This document shows positions 28,594 through 36,984 of a DNA stretch of 64,000 bases, piece after piece (position 1 is the stretch's first letter; each line of letters begins with the position of its first letter). Under the pieces are notes generated by a model. It had not been told where the DNA came from. It did not search any database and saw nothing but the letters and a program-made list of their open reading frames with translations. The stretch lies in NCBI RefSeq assembly GCF_029937855.1, contig NZ_JAPYPC010000003.1, forward strand, positions 124,001 through 188,000, read 5' to 3'. The position numbers were made by a program, and so were the translations under genes. Source of the stretch: Christiangramia sp. (GTDB taxonomy: Bacteria > Bacteroidota > Bacteroidia > Flavobacteriales > Flavobacteriaceae).

Positions 28594-29685
28594 TTAACCT
28601 AGGTCTTCCCCAAAATCTTTCATTACCTTTTCCCTTAATTGCTTTATTTGCTGTTCTTCAGATTTTGGAACGATCATCAGGATATCCTTATCCTCCACAA
28701 CTATATAATCTGAAAGTCCCTTTAAAACTACAATCTTTTTATCAATTGTAGAGACAATATTATTCTCTGAGTTTTCTGCTAAGAATCTGCAATTTATAGT
28801 TGTATTATTTTCTTCATCTGAAGGTAGTTCCGCTTGAACCGAAGACCAGGTTCCAAGATCACTCCAATTAAAGCTAACCGGAATCACAAACACAGCGTCA
28901 GATTTTTCCAGGATGGCGTAATCAATAGAAATATTGGAGGTTTTTGAATAGTTCGCTTCAATAAATTTTTCTTCTTCCGGAGTATTCCATTTTTTCTTTC
29001 CCTTATCTAAAACATGAAAAGTATCGGGAAGATATTTTTTAAAACTTTCAATGATGAATTTCGCACTCCAAATAAATATCCCGGCATTCCAGGCATAATT
29101 GCCGGCTTCGATAAATTGTTTCGCTTTTTTTTCACTCGGTTTTTCTATAAAAGCATCTACTTTCTTCAGGCTTTCCTGATCTTCCTTATCATATTTTATA
29201 TAACCATAACCGGTATTTGGATAAGCCGGCTCTATCCCAAGCGTTACCAACTTATCATTATGCTCTACATTATTAAAAGCTTCCTGGATAGCCTCAAGAA
29301 ATTTATCTTCTTCCTTGATCCAATGATCGCTAGGCGCTACGACGGTTAATGCCTTTGGGTTCTTATCGTAAATTTTTAAAGCTCCTAATAATATACTTGG
29401 AGCAGTATTCCTCATTTCAGGCTCAGCGACTACCTGTTCTTCTTTAATCTGTGGCACCTGATCCCTAATAATATCTACATACTTTTTATTGGTAAGTACA
29501 TAAATATTTTCCATGGGAATCAATTTTGAAAGCCTTCTAAAAGTAGCCTGAAATAACGTCTCCCCAACGCCCAATATATCTATAAACTGTTTAGGATTTG
29601 ATGCCTTGCTAGCCGGCCAAAATCGAGAACCAATACCACCTGCCATCAGGATCGCATAATAATTATCTTTTTTTGTACCCGTCAT
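28594..29685 (-). CDS. manC: Mannose-1-phosphate guanylyltransferase
   Basis: A 363-residue nucleotidyltransferase making GDP-mannose from mannose-1-phosphate and GTP. The N-terminal motif AILMAGGIGSRFWPASK followed by NPKQF, the VAPSDHWI strand and FIEKPSEKKAKQF are diagnostic. The phosphomannose isomerase domain found in longer homologues is absent. GDP-mannose would feed surface polysaccharide or glycoprotein glycans. It lies 6 bases after a SprT-like gene and 3 bases before the DUF389 gene. Confidence 0.93.
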   Translation of the reverse strand: MTGTKKDNYYAILMAGGIGSRFWPASKASNPKQFIDILGVGETLFQATFRRLSKLIPMENIYVLTNKKYVDIIRDQVPQIKEEQVVAEPEMRNTAPSILLGALKIYDKNPKALTVVAPSDHWIKEEDKFLEAIQEAFNNVEHNDKLVTLGIEPAYPNTGYGYIKYDKEDQESLKKVDAFIEKPSEKKAKQFIEAGNYAWNAGIFIWSAKFIIESFKKYLPDTFHVLDKGKKKWNTPEEEKFIEANYSKTSNISIDYAILEKSDAVFVIPVSFNWSDLGTWSSVQAELPSDEENNTTINCRFLAENSENNIVSTIDKKIVVLKGLSDYIVVEDKDILMIVPKSEEQQIKQLREKVMKDFGEDLG

Positions 29686-29691
29686 AATAAT

Positions 29692-30291
29692 TTAAACCTT
29701 AATTAAATGTACTTCAGCATTGGGCTGAAATAAATAAATTCTTCCTGTCTCCACCTCCAAGCATTCATAGCGCTTTATTTTCTTTCTTACTTTTTTAAAA
29801 GTCTTTCCATTGTGTATTTTAAAAACACTGCCAAAAGGAATTTCAAAAATATAGCTTTTATCGTTCTCCGGATCAAAGCTTTTGAGAGCAACAGAGAGTC
29901 CCGCATCTGTATCACTACTGGCTTTGGGATTTCTAAAATGATTCGCTATTACCGGCAACAAAGAATTGGGGAAAATTTCGGGCCTAATAAATGGTAACAT
30001 TAAGCTTCTGAAACAATGCTTCCACTCCAGGCCATGAGGTTTTATTCCCCGACCGTATTTTTCAAATGCTATCAAATGGGCTACCTCATGAATAGTTGTT
30101 ATCAAGAATCTGTATTTATTCAAATTTGCATTGATAGTGATTTGCTGTGCTCCATCTGGCATTCGGCGATAATCCCCATGCCTGGTAATCCGTTCATTGA
30201 CTATTTTCAAATGAACGCCGTTCATTTTTATCAATTCTGATACGGGTTCTACCGCATTTACTGGCAAGTATTTAGCGAGAATATCTCTCAT
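29692..30291 (-). CDS. SprT-like zinc metalloprotease domain protein
   Basis: A 199-residue SprT-like protein. The zinc motif HEVAH occurs in TTIHEVAHLIAFEKYG, with the third ligand in HGLEWK, as in the SprT family. The C-terminal part contains PFGSVFKIHNGKTFKKVRKK, a small basic domain. Bacterial SprT-like proteins are poorly characterised; a DNA-protein crosslink role is known only for eukaryotic relatives. It is in a tight leftward group with SDR (3 bases) and guanylyltransferase (6 bases) genes. Confidence 0.87.
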   Translation of the reverse strand: MRDILAKYLPVNAVEPVSELIKMNGVHLKIVNERITRHGDYRRMPDGAQQITINANLNKYRFLITTIHEVAHLIAFEKYGRGIKPHGLEWKHCFRSLMLPFIRPEIFPNSLLPVIANHFRNPKASSDTDAGLSVALKSFDPENDKSYIFEIPFGSVFKIHNGKTFKKVRKKIKRYECLEVETGRIYLFQPNAEVHLIKV

Positions 30292-30294
30292 CTA

Positions 30295-30978
30295 TTAGGG
30301 CGTACTATTAGACACCTGCATTATTTTACCGTTGTAGAACTTTTGTCCATTCAGACTGAAATCTGCTATGTAATGTGCCATTTCTTCTGCGCTCACCGGA
30401 GCTTTATATCCAGGAAAAGCTTCTTCCAACATTTCAGTTTGAACTGCTCCCAGTGCCAATGCGTTAAATGAAGGACCGTTTTCCTTATATTCTTCCGCAA
30501 GCAATTCAGTTAGTGTAAGTAAAGCTCCTTTACTGGAACTATACGCTGCCAGGCCAGAAAATTTTATACTTCCCTGAATTCCACCCATACTACTAATATT
30601 TAATACATGCGACTTATCATTCATAAAAGGAAGTAATTTTCTGGTTACTTCAGCTACTCCAAAAACGTTTACTTTATAAACTGTAGTAAAATCCTCATAA
30701 TTAGAATCTTTGAAGGGCTTGTTCAAAAGAGCACCTGCATTATTTATAAGAATATCTACTTTAGAATTCCAGTTTTTAGTAATGTAGCTTTCAGCCTTTA
30801 GCAAACTATCTTCTTTTGTAATATCAAAAGAAAATGCATGTACATTCTCAAGACCCAAATCTTTAACCGGCTTTTCATTTCTGGAAAGTGCGAGAACCTG
30901 ATGTCCCATTTTAGATAAGAAAGAAACCAGCTCGAAACCTATACCTCTGCTAGTTCCGGTAATTACTACATTCTTCAT
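30295..30978 (-). CDS. Short-chain dehydrogenase/reductase
   Basis: A 227-residue classical SDR. The Rossmann motif TGTSRGIGFELVSF is at the N-terminus, NNAG follows near residue 80, and the catalytic Ser and YxxxK are in NISSMGG and AAYSSSKGALL. The substrate is unknown. Its start overlaps the end of the M28 peptidase gene by 4 bases, so translation of the two is coupled. Confidence 0.92.
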   Translation of the reverse strand: MKNVVITGTSRGIGFELVSFLSKMGHQVLALSRNEKPVKDLGLENVHAFSFDITKEDSLLKAESYITKNWNSKVDILINNAGALLNKPFKDSNYEDFTTVYKVNVFGVAEVTRKLLPFMNDKSHVLNISSMGGIQGSIKFSGLAAYSSSKGALLTLTELLAEEYKENGPSFNALALGAVQTEMLEEAFPGYKAPVSAEEMAHYIADFSLNGQKFYNGKIMQVSNSTP

Positions 30979-31952
30979 TCATTAGTCATTTTAATTTCCT
31001 TGTCTCCGGTATTTGCCATTTTTCTCAAACCTGGAATAAGATCTTCTATTAGTGATGCCATGAACTCAGCATTAAGAAATTCAGATTCATCATCTACATG
31101 ATGATAATATGGATAATTTGAAAAATCAAAGGTACTTACGGTTTGGGAGGGCACATTAAATACTTCAAAAAACGGATAATTATCGCTTCTCCTGAAAAGG
31201 CTCATTTGCTGCGCCTGGGGCAGGAATCCCAGAATTTGCTCTCCTTCAGAATATTCATTGAATTTTTCAGCGAGATTCGATTTTTCGAATCCGGTTAAAT
31301 AAGCCCGGTAATCTTTGGCTTTCATGGGAACACCAATCATTTCCAGGTTGAACATCACATACAGGTCGAGGCCTTCTTCTTTCAATTTTTCAGCAAGATG
31401 CTTTGAACCTTTTAGCCCCATTTCTTCTCCTGAAAAAAGGGCAAATAAAATGCTTCTTTTATTTTCAGAATTAGCAAAATGTTTAGCCAATTGTATCACT
31501 CCTACAGTTCCTGCCGCATTATCATTGGCTCCATTGGCGATAGTATCCTCTTCTACTTCTTTCCCTGTGCCAATATGGTCATAATGTGCACCAATAATTA
31601 TAAATTCATCTTTCAATTCCGGATCGTTCCCTTCTACATATCCCACGATATTAAAACCCTGGATATCATTTATCATGAAATTATCCCTGTAGGTTTCAAA
31701 ATATGGTTCTACCCCAAAATCTTTAAACTTATTTTCAATAAAAACAGCAGCATCTTCAATTCCTTTAGTACCTGTTTTCCTTCCCATTAATTCATCTGAT
31801 GACAAATACTTTAAATCATCCTGAACTTCATTTTTGGAAACCTCAGCTTTTACAATATCAGGATTCTTATCAGTCTGACCTGTACAGGCCAGGGTTGTGA
31901 AAAACACAAGAAACATTGCGTTGAACCTATTGAATAATCTATTTTTTCTCAT
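30975..31952 (-). CDS. M28 family zinc peptidase lipoprotein
   Basis: A 325-residue exported aminopeptidase. The signal ends in a lipobox, TTLACTGQ, so it is probably a lipoprotein. Two-zinc ligands appear as IGAHYDHIG, NGANDNAAGTVG, FSGEEMGLKGS and the late His in YPYYHHVDD. Family members remove N-terminal residues from peptides or act on cyclised glutamate. The promoter overlaps the T-run of the terminator behind pdhC. The SDR gene follows with a 4-base overlap. Confidence 0.9.
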   Translation of the reverse strand: MRKNRLFNRFNAMFLVFFTTLACTGQTDKNPDIVKAEVSKNEVQDDLKYLSSDELMGRKTGTKGIEDAAVFIENKFKDFGVEPYFETYRDNFMINDIQGFNIVGYVEGNDPELKDEFIIIGAHYDHIGTGKEVEEDTIANGANDNAAGTVGVIQLAKHFANSENKRSILFALFSGEEMGLKGSKHLAEKLKEEGLDLYVMFNLEMIGVPMKAKDYRAYLTGFEKSNLAEKFNEYSEGEQILGFLPQAQQMSLFRRSDNYPFFEVFNVPSQTVSTFDFSNYPYYHHVDDESEFLNAEFMASLIEDLIPGLRKMANTGDKEIKMTNE

Positions 31953-31963
31953 AATGCTAAAGA

Positions 31964-31990
31964 TAAAAAAATCCCGCGATTAGGCGGGAT
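31964..31990 (-). terminator. Terminator after pdhC, overlapping the next promoter
   Basis: On the minus strand a 7-bp stem ATCCCGC / GCGGGAT with a 6-base loop is followed by a run of seven T. The T-run continues into TATCTTTA, one base short of a perfect -7 box, 15 bases before the M28 start codon. Confidence 0.8.
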
Positions 31991-32015
31991 TATGATAGTT
32001 TATTAAGCTTTTGAA

Positions 32016-33731
32016 TTAAGCCAGCATCGTTACCGGATTCTCCATATAAGTCTTTAAGGTCTGTAAGAAAGCAGCCCCTGTTGCTCCATCTACGGTACGG
32101 TGATCACAGGCAAGTGTTAACTTCATCGTATTTCCAACAACAATCTCACCATTTCTAACCACCGGCTTCTCTACAATAGTTCCTACGGAAAGTATCGCTG
32201 AATTAGGCTGATTTATAATACTGGTGAATTCTACAATCCCAAACATTCCAAGATTAGAAACGGTAAAGGTGCTCCCTTCCATCTCTGACGGTTGAATTTT
32301 CTTATTTCTTGCTTTACCAGCAAGATCCTTCACATTTCCACCAATTTGAGTCAGTGACATTTGATCTGCAAATTTCAAAACCGGCACCACCAGCCCTTCT
32401 TCAACAGCAACCGCCACTCCCATATGAATATGTTTGGCGATCTTAGTATTATCACCTGTCCACTGGCTGTTCACCTGCGGATGTTTTCTAAGAGCCATTG
32501 CAGACGCTTTGATCACCATATCGTTGAAAGACACCTTTACATCTGGCATTTCATTAATATGTTTTCTGGAAGCCATCGCATTAGCCATATCAACCTCGAT
32601 AGTTAAATAATAATGCGGAGCGGTGAATTTAGACTCCCCAAGACGCTTGGCAATTACCTTACGCATTTGAGAATTCTTACGATCTTCAAAACTTTCTTCT
32701 CCTGCCGGAGTATAAGGCTGAGCTGCTGCCGTTGTTTTTTCAGCGGAATCAGCTTTTGCTTCAGCTCCAGCTTTTTTATCAGTTCCTTTAAAGTTCTCTA
32801 TATCTTTCTTTACAATTCTGCCATTTTCTCCTGACCCGCTAACATCAGCAAGATCAATACCTTTATCTTCCGCCATCTTTTTAGCTAAAGGCGAAGCAAA
32901 TATTCTTTTGCCGTCTTTGCCCTGAGCCGGACCTGAAGCTTCTTTCTCTTCTTTATCCTGTTTTTCTGAATCTTTAGAAGTATCTGTAGCTTCCTGTTTC
33001 TTATCTGAAGAAGTAGCTTTCTTTTTAGTACCTCCCGAAGTATCAATTTTGGAAACATCGGTTCCTTCAGGGCCTATAATGGCCAGCAGGCTATCCACTT
33101 TTGCAGATTCACCTTCCTGAATACCAATTTTCAGCAGCGTTCCCTCGTAAAAAGATTCAAATTCCATAGTAGCCTTATCGGTCTCGATCTCAGCCAGGAT
33201 ATCCCCTTCTTCTACTTTATCTCCTTCCTGTTTAAGCCATGCAGCGACGGTGCCTTCTTCCATGGTATCACTTAAACGAGGCATATTTATGATCTCAACA
33301 CCTTCAGGTATACCTGAGGTCTCGTTGCTATCATCTTCAGACTGTGATTTTTCTTTCGAATCACCTTCTTTATCTGAATCGTCTTTTGATTCTTCATTTT
33401 CAGAATCATCAGATTTATCTTTTTTCTTTTTGTTCTTTTTATCGTCCGCATCATCACTTCCACCTCCATTGATAAGATCAGAAATATCTTCTCCTTCATC
33501 ACCAATTATGGCTAGCAGTTCGTCCACCGGGGCTCCATCCCCCTCCTCAACTCCAATATGAAGCAGCGTACCTTCATAGAAAGATTCGAACTCCATTGTG
33601 GCCTTATCTGTTTCGATTTCAGCCAGGATATCACCTTCTTCTACTTTATCTCCCTTTTTTTTCAGCCACTTGGCAACGGTACCTTCTTCCATGGTATCGC
33701 TCAGGCGCGGCATTTTGATAACTTCTGCCAT
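32016..33731 (-). CDS. pdhC: Pyruvate dehydrogenase E2 (dihydrolipoamide acetyltransferase)
   Basis: A 571-residue E2 core protein. Two lipoyl domains with the lipoyl-lysine motif EIETDKATMEFESFYEGT lie at about 1-80 and 148-225, joined by very acidic and Lys/Ser-rich linkers. An E3/E1-binding domain (IFASPLAKKMAEDKGIDL) is near 280. The catalytic domain occupies the last 230 residues, with the active-site DHRTVDGATGAAF. The two lipoyl segments are also nearly identical in DNA. The E1 alpha gene ends 3 bases upstream; E1 beta and E3 are not in the window. Confidence 0.96.
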   Translation of the reverse strand: MAEVIKMPRLSDTMEEGTVAKWLKKKGDKVEEGDILAEIETDKATMEFESFYEGTLLHIGVEEGDGAPVDELLAIIGDEGEDISDLINGGGSDDADDKKNKKKKDKSDDSENEESKDDSDKEGDSKEKSQSEDDSNETSGIPEGVEIINMPRLSDTMEEGTVAAWLKQEGDKVEEGDILAEIETDKATMEFESFYEGTLLKIGIQEGESAKVDSLLAIIGPEGTDVSKIDTSGGTKKKATSSDKKQEATDTSKDSEKQDKEEKEASGPAQGKDGKRIFASPLAKKMAEDKGIDLADVSGSGENGRIVKKDIENFKGTDKKAGAEAKADSAEKTTAAAQPYTPAGEESFEDRKNSQMRKVIAKRLGESKFTAPHYYLTIEVDMANAMASRKHINEMPDVKVSFNDMVIKASAMALRKHPQVNSQWTGDNTKIAKHIHMGVAVAVEEGLVVPVLKFADQMSLTQIGGNVKDLAGKARNKKIQPSEMEGSTFTVSNLGMFGIVEFTSIINQPNSAILSVGTIVEKPVVRNGEIVVGNTMKLTLACDHRTVDGATGAAFLQTLKTYMENPVTMLA

Positions 33732-33734
33732 AGT

Positions 33735-34736
33735 TTAATCTAATTTATGTGCTAGAAATGGATAATTCTCCTGTTCATAAACAACGTCATACATAATATT
33801 GGTATCTGGAAAATCAGATTCATCTGCGAATTTTTCACATTCTGAAACTCTTTCCTTAACGCGTTTATCTATCTCTTTAATTTCTTTATCTGAGGCGTAT
33901 TTTTTCTCCTTAATGATATCCCGAACTTTAGTGATAGGATCCAGTTTTTGATACTCTGCAACCTCATCTTTAGTACGGTATTTCTGAGCATCACTCATAG
34001 AGTGACCTCTATAACGGTATGTTTTTAACTCAAGGAAAGTTGGCCCGTTTCCTTTTCTTGCCCTGGTGATCGCTTCATCCAATGCTTCAGCAACTTTTAC
34101 AGGATCCATGGCATCTACAGGACCACAAGGCATTTCATAACCATTCCCTAGCTTCCATATCTCAGTATCTTTTGAAGTACGGGCTACAGAAGTACCCATA
34201 GCATAACCATTATTCTCAACACAAAAAACAACCGGAAGATTCCAGTTTACGGCCATGTTCAAAGTTTCATGAAGGGAACCCTGTCTAACAGCTCCGTCAC
34301 CCATAAAAGTCAAGGTAACATTATCCCTCTTGTGGTATTTATCTGCGAATGCAAGTCCAGCTCCCAGAGGAATTTGCCCTCCTACGATACCGTGACCTCC
34401 ATAAAACCTCTGCTCCTTGGCAAAAATATGCATGGAACCACCCAGTCCCATAGAAGTCCCTGTTTTCTTACCATACAATTCTGCCATCACTCGTTTTGGG
34501 TCTACTCCCATCCCAATTGGCTGAACGTGGTTACGATAAGCCGTGATCATGCGGTCTTTCTCCAGATCCATTGCATGAAGTGCTCCGGCCAATATGGCTT
34601 CCTGCCCATTATATAAATGTAAAAACCCTCTAACTTTCTGTTGTATATAAACCTGCGCAAGCTTATCTTCGAATTTGCGCCAAAACAACATATCCTCGTA
34701 CCACTTTAAGTATGTGGCTTTTGTAATTTTCTTCAT
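33735..34736 (-). CDS. pdhA: Pyruvate dehydrogenase E1 component alpha subunit
   Basis: A 333-residue E1 alpha subunit. The thiamine diphosphate motif begins GDGAVRQGSLHETLNMA and ends VFCVENNGYAMGT, at about residues 152-187. The phosphorylation-loop region YRYRGHSMSDAQKYR is present. It decarboxylates pyruvate together with E1 beta, which is encoded elsewhere. It forms an operon with pdhC, 3 bases downstream. Confidence 0.95.
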   Translation of the reverse strand: MKKITKATYLKWYEDMLFWRKFEDKLAQVYIQQKVRGFLHLYNGQEAILAGALHAMDLEKDRMITAYRNHVQPIGMGVDPKRVMAELYGKKTGTSMGLGGSMHIFAKEQRFYGGHGIVGGQIPLGAGLAFADKYHKRDNVTLTFMGDGAVRQGSLHETLNMAVNWNLPVVFCVENNGYAMGTSVARTSKDTEIWKLGNGYEMPCGPVDAMDPVKVAEALDEAITRARKGNGPTFLELKTYRYRGHSMSDAQKYRTKDEVAEYQKLDPITKVRDIIKEKKYASDKEIKEIDKRVKERVSECEKFADESDFPDTNIMYDVVYEQENYPFLAHKLD

Positions 34737-34787
34737 CTAAAAATTTATATTTAAAGGCCAGACAGATTGGTTTTGCCAAGCGGGTAA

Positions 34788-34795
34788 CAAAAATA
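34788..34795 (-). promoter_or_regulatory. Bacteroidota -7 box before pdhA
   Basis: The minus strand reads TATTTTTG, an exact TAnnTTTG match, 52 bases before the pdhA ATG. TTTCG lies 17 bases upstream, a weak -33 match. Confidence 0.5.
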
Positions 34796-34847
34796 CTATT
34801 TTCGCTAAGAAACGAAAACAGTTTTACTGCAAAAAATCACGAAAACC

Positions 34848-35330
34848 TTATAGACACGAATTGTCAAAAGCTAAAGGCAACAGATCCTTTATAGATTCAG
34901 CCTTCACCACTTTTCCTGTTTCGCCCATAAAATACAATTCTATAGGCTCTTCCTGTTTTACTTCATATTCTGCTAAAGCCTGCCTACATGCACCACAAGG
35001 TGGTACGGGCGAAACAACTTTATGTTTTAATGATCTTGCAGTTATTGCAATTTTTAATATTCGAATATTTGGATGTTGGGCTCCAGCGGCATAAACAGCG
35101 GTCCTTTCAGCACAAAGACCCGAGGGGTAAGAAGCATTCTCCTGATTGCTTCCCACGACCACTTCCCCGTTTTCCAAAAGAATTGCTGCTCCAACTTTAA
35201 ACCTGGAGTAAGGGGCATAGGCATTTTCCCGAACCTCCACGGCTTTTTTCATTAAATCCTGAATATCATGGGAAATTTCATCTATAGATTCATAAACTTC
35301 TAAACGTGAAGTAATGGTAAGTGGTTTCAT
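34848..35330 (-). CDS. cdd: Cytidine deaminase
   Basis: A 160-residue homotetramer-type cytidine deaminase in pyrimidine salvage. Substrate loop NAYAPYSRFKVGAAI, active-site Cys-Ala-Glu in SGLCAERTAVYAA and the zinc-binding SPVPPCGACRQALAEY are all present. It lies between porV and pdhA on the same strand, with about 80-110 bases on either side, so it may be transcribed alone. Confidence 0.96.
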   Translation of the reverse strand: MKPLTITSRLEVYESIDEISHDIQDLMKKAVEVRENAYAPYSRFKVGAAILLENGEVVVGSNQENASYPSGLCAERTAVYAAGAQHPNIRILKIAITARSLKHKVVSPVPPCGACRQALAEYEVKQEEPIELYFMGETGKVVKAESIKDLLPLAFDNSCL

Positions 35331-35409
35331 ATATAATTATTGAAAAATACAAGGTAAAAGAAATCACCAGGCTAAACCGTAATGACAAGACAGATTTAAG
35401 AATTCAGTT

Positions 35410-36564
35410 TTAGTTATTGTAGCTATCCCCAAAGTTAAAGCTTAACCCAAACCTTAAGGTACCTTCTAACGGGCTGGGCACGGAAGAAGTTGAAAATAAA
35501 TAAGAAGCATCTATAATGATATTTTCATAAGCAAAACCTGCACCCAGGGAGAAAAATTTTCTAAAACCTTTATCTTCACTCTCATTGAAATATCCTGCCC
35601 TTAAAGCGAATTTTTCCCTATACCAGTATTCGGCTCCCAGGGCGAGAGTGATTTCTTTCAGCTCTTCAGAAAAACCGTCAGGCGCATCTCCAAAAGACTT
35701 AAATATACCGTCTATAGAACCTATTGTATTATATTCCTCATCATCTTCAGCATCTATATCACCATCATCATCAAAATCCTGAGGGGTAGGAACCAAAAGC
35801 TTATTAAATTCAACATAGGTCCCTAAACGATTATCAGCATCAAAAATAAAATCGAAACCGGCACCTAATTTAAGATTGGTAGGAATAAAGTTTTCCTGTC
35901 CTGCATCATCATATTTCATCTTAGGACCAATATTGGATATTGCAGCACCTAATCGCCATTTTGCATCAAAACTACTTAGAGTGAGCTGTTCCCCTTCATA
36001 ATATGCAGCGACATCTACCCCAAAAGTAGAAGCAGCACCCAGATCCTCATTGTCCTGAAGTCCGAGATCAGACCTTAAGTACCTTCCGGCTACGGCCATA
36101 GAGAAAGTTTCATTAAGCTTTAAAGCATAAGATACATCAAAAGTAAGTTCATTTGGATTCACCAAAAGCGGAAGATCTTCAAATCCCTGACGCGTCTCTA
36201 TAGACCCGAGACTAAAATATCTTAAACTTCCGGCAACAGCACTTCGATCATCTATCTTGTGGAAATAATTAAGACTTCCAAGAAAAATATCATTTACTAT
36301 TTCGCTCAAATAAGGAGTGTAGGAAACCGCCACCCCATTTTCGCTTGTAGCGAAAGCATATTTTGCGGGATTCCATTGTTGGGAAAAAACGTCTGGAGAA
36401 GTTGCCACCCCCTGGTCCCCCAATCCGGCCGCACGTGCATCTGCAGCTACCAATAGAAAAGGAACGGCTGTGGTTATTACTCTGTCCCTATCATTTCCCT
36501 GCCCAAAGATTGAAAGATTGGTGAACAAAATGGCAACGATCAAAAAGAATGTAATTTTTTTCAT
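35410..36564 (-). CDS. porV: Type IX secretion system outer membrane protein PorV
   Basis: A 384-residue outer-membrane protein with signal peptide (FFLIVAILFTNLSIFGQ). The early block TTAVPFLLVAADARAAGLGD and SQQWNPAKYAFA are the hallmark of PorV (LptO). It carries secreted substrates from the translocon to the attachment machinery. An Asp-rich loop, DFDDDGDIDAEDDEEYN near residue 265, looks calcium-binding. It is divergent from gldJ. The sortase gene porU, which lies next to porV and gldJ in Flavobacterium johnsoniae, is not here. Confidence 0.93.
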   Translation of the reverse strand: MKKITFFLIVAILFTNLSIFGQGNDRDRVITTAVPFLLVAADARAAGLGDQGVATSPDVFSQQWNPAKYAFATSENGVAVSYTPYLSEIVNDIFLGSLNYFHKIDDRSAVAGSLRYFSLGSIETRQGFEDLPLLVNPNELTFDVSYALKLNETFSMAVAGRYLRSDLGLQDNEDLGAASTFGVDVAAYYEGEQLTLSSFDAKWRLGAAISNIGPKMKYDDAGQENFIPTNLKLGAGFDFIFDADNRLGTYVEFNKLLVPTPQDFDDDGDIDAEDDEEYNTIGSIDGIFKSFGDAPDGFSEELKEITLALGAEYWYREKFALRAGYFNESEDKGFRKFFSLGAGFAYENIIIDASYLFSTSSVPSPLEGTLRFGLSFNFGDSYNN

Positions 36565-36984
36565 TATAGTAGTTAATGATACACAAATATATAGTAATAA
36601 TCCTGTTAAGAAAGAACCTCGAAAAAAAAATGCTTTCCCATTCAGTAGAATCTCAATAAATCTATAGCAGTGATTTCGTTAGGGGTTAATGAATATAACT
36701 CAAATTAATGGAATTTATTGCAGGACATAATAAAGAGAACATTAAATTCGATAAAAATTTAAAAATGCATATAATTTTTCCAGTAATAATTACGTTTTAT
36801 AGATCCCGCAGTTGGGGAACCTAAAAACCTAATTTTAAACCGAATATAAATTGATCTTGGGTGATCACAATATCAGAGAGTTATGAATTTTCGACTCTTT
36901 CAGAATTAACAAAATAATCTTGTACATTTATCGTTAATTAGTATATTGCGAAGCCTAAATTTCTATCATAAAGAAGGGAATACT
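36565..36984. other. Divergent control region of porV and gldJ
   Basis: A 420-base AT-rich spacer without a convincing reading frame. The porV side has an exact -7 box at 36584-36591. The gldJ side has a weaker TATATTGC at 36942-36949 preceded by CTTG about 19 bases upstream, and a clear AGAAGGGAA ribosome-binding site at 36972-36980. Confidence 0.6.
36584..36591 (-). promoter_or_regulatory. Bacteroidota -7 box before porV
   Basis: The minus strand reads TATATTTG, an exact TAnnTTTG match, 20 bases before the porV start, giving a very short leader. Confidence 0.5.

Noticed and set aside
33250-33561. Plus-strand Ser-rich frame inside pdhC
   Set aside because: Antisense shadow of the acidic linker and lipoyl domain of E2.
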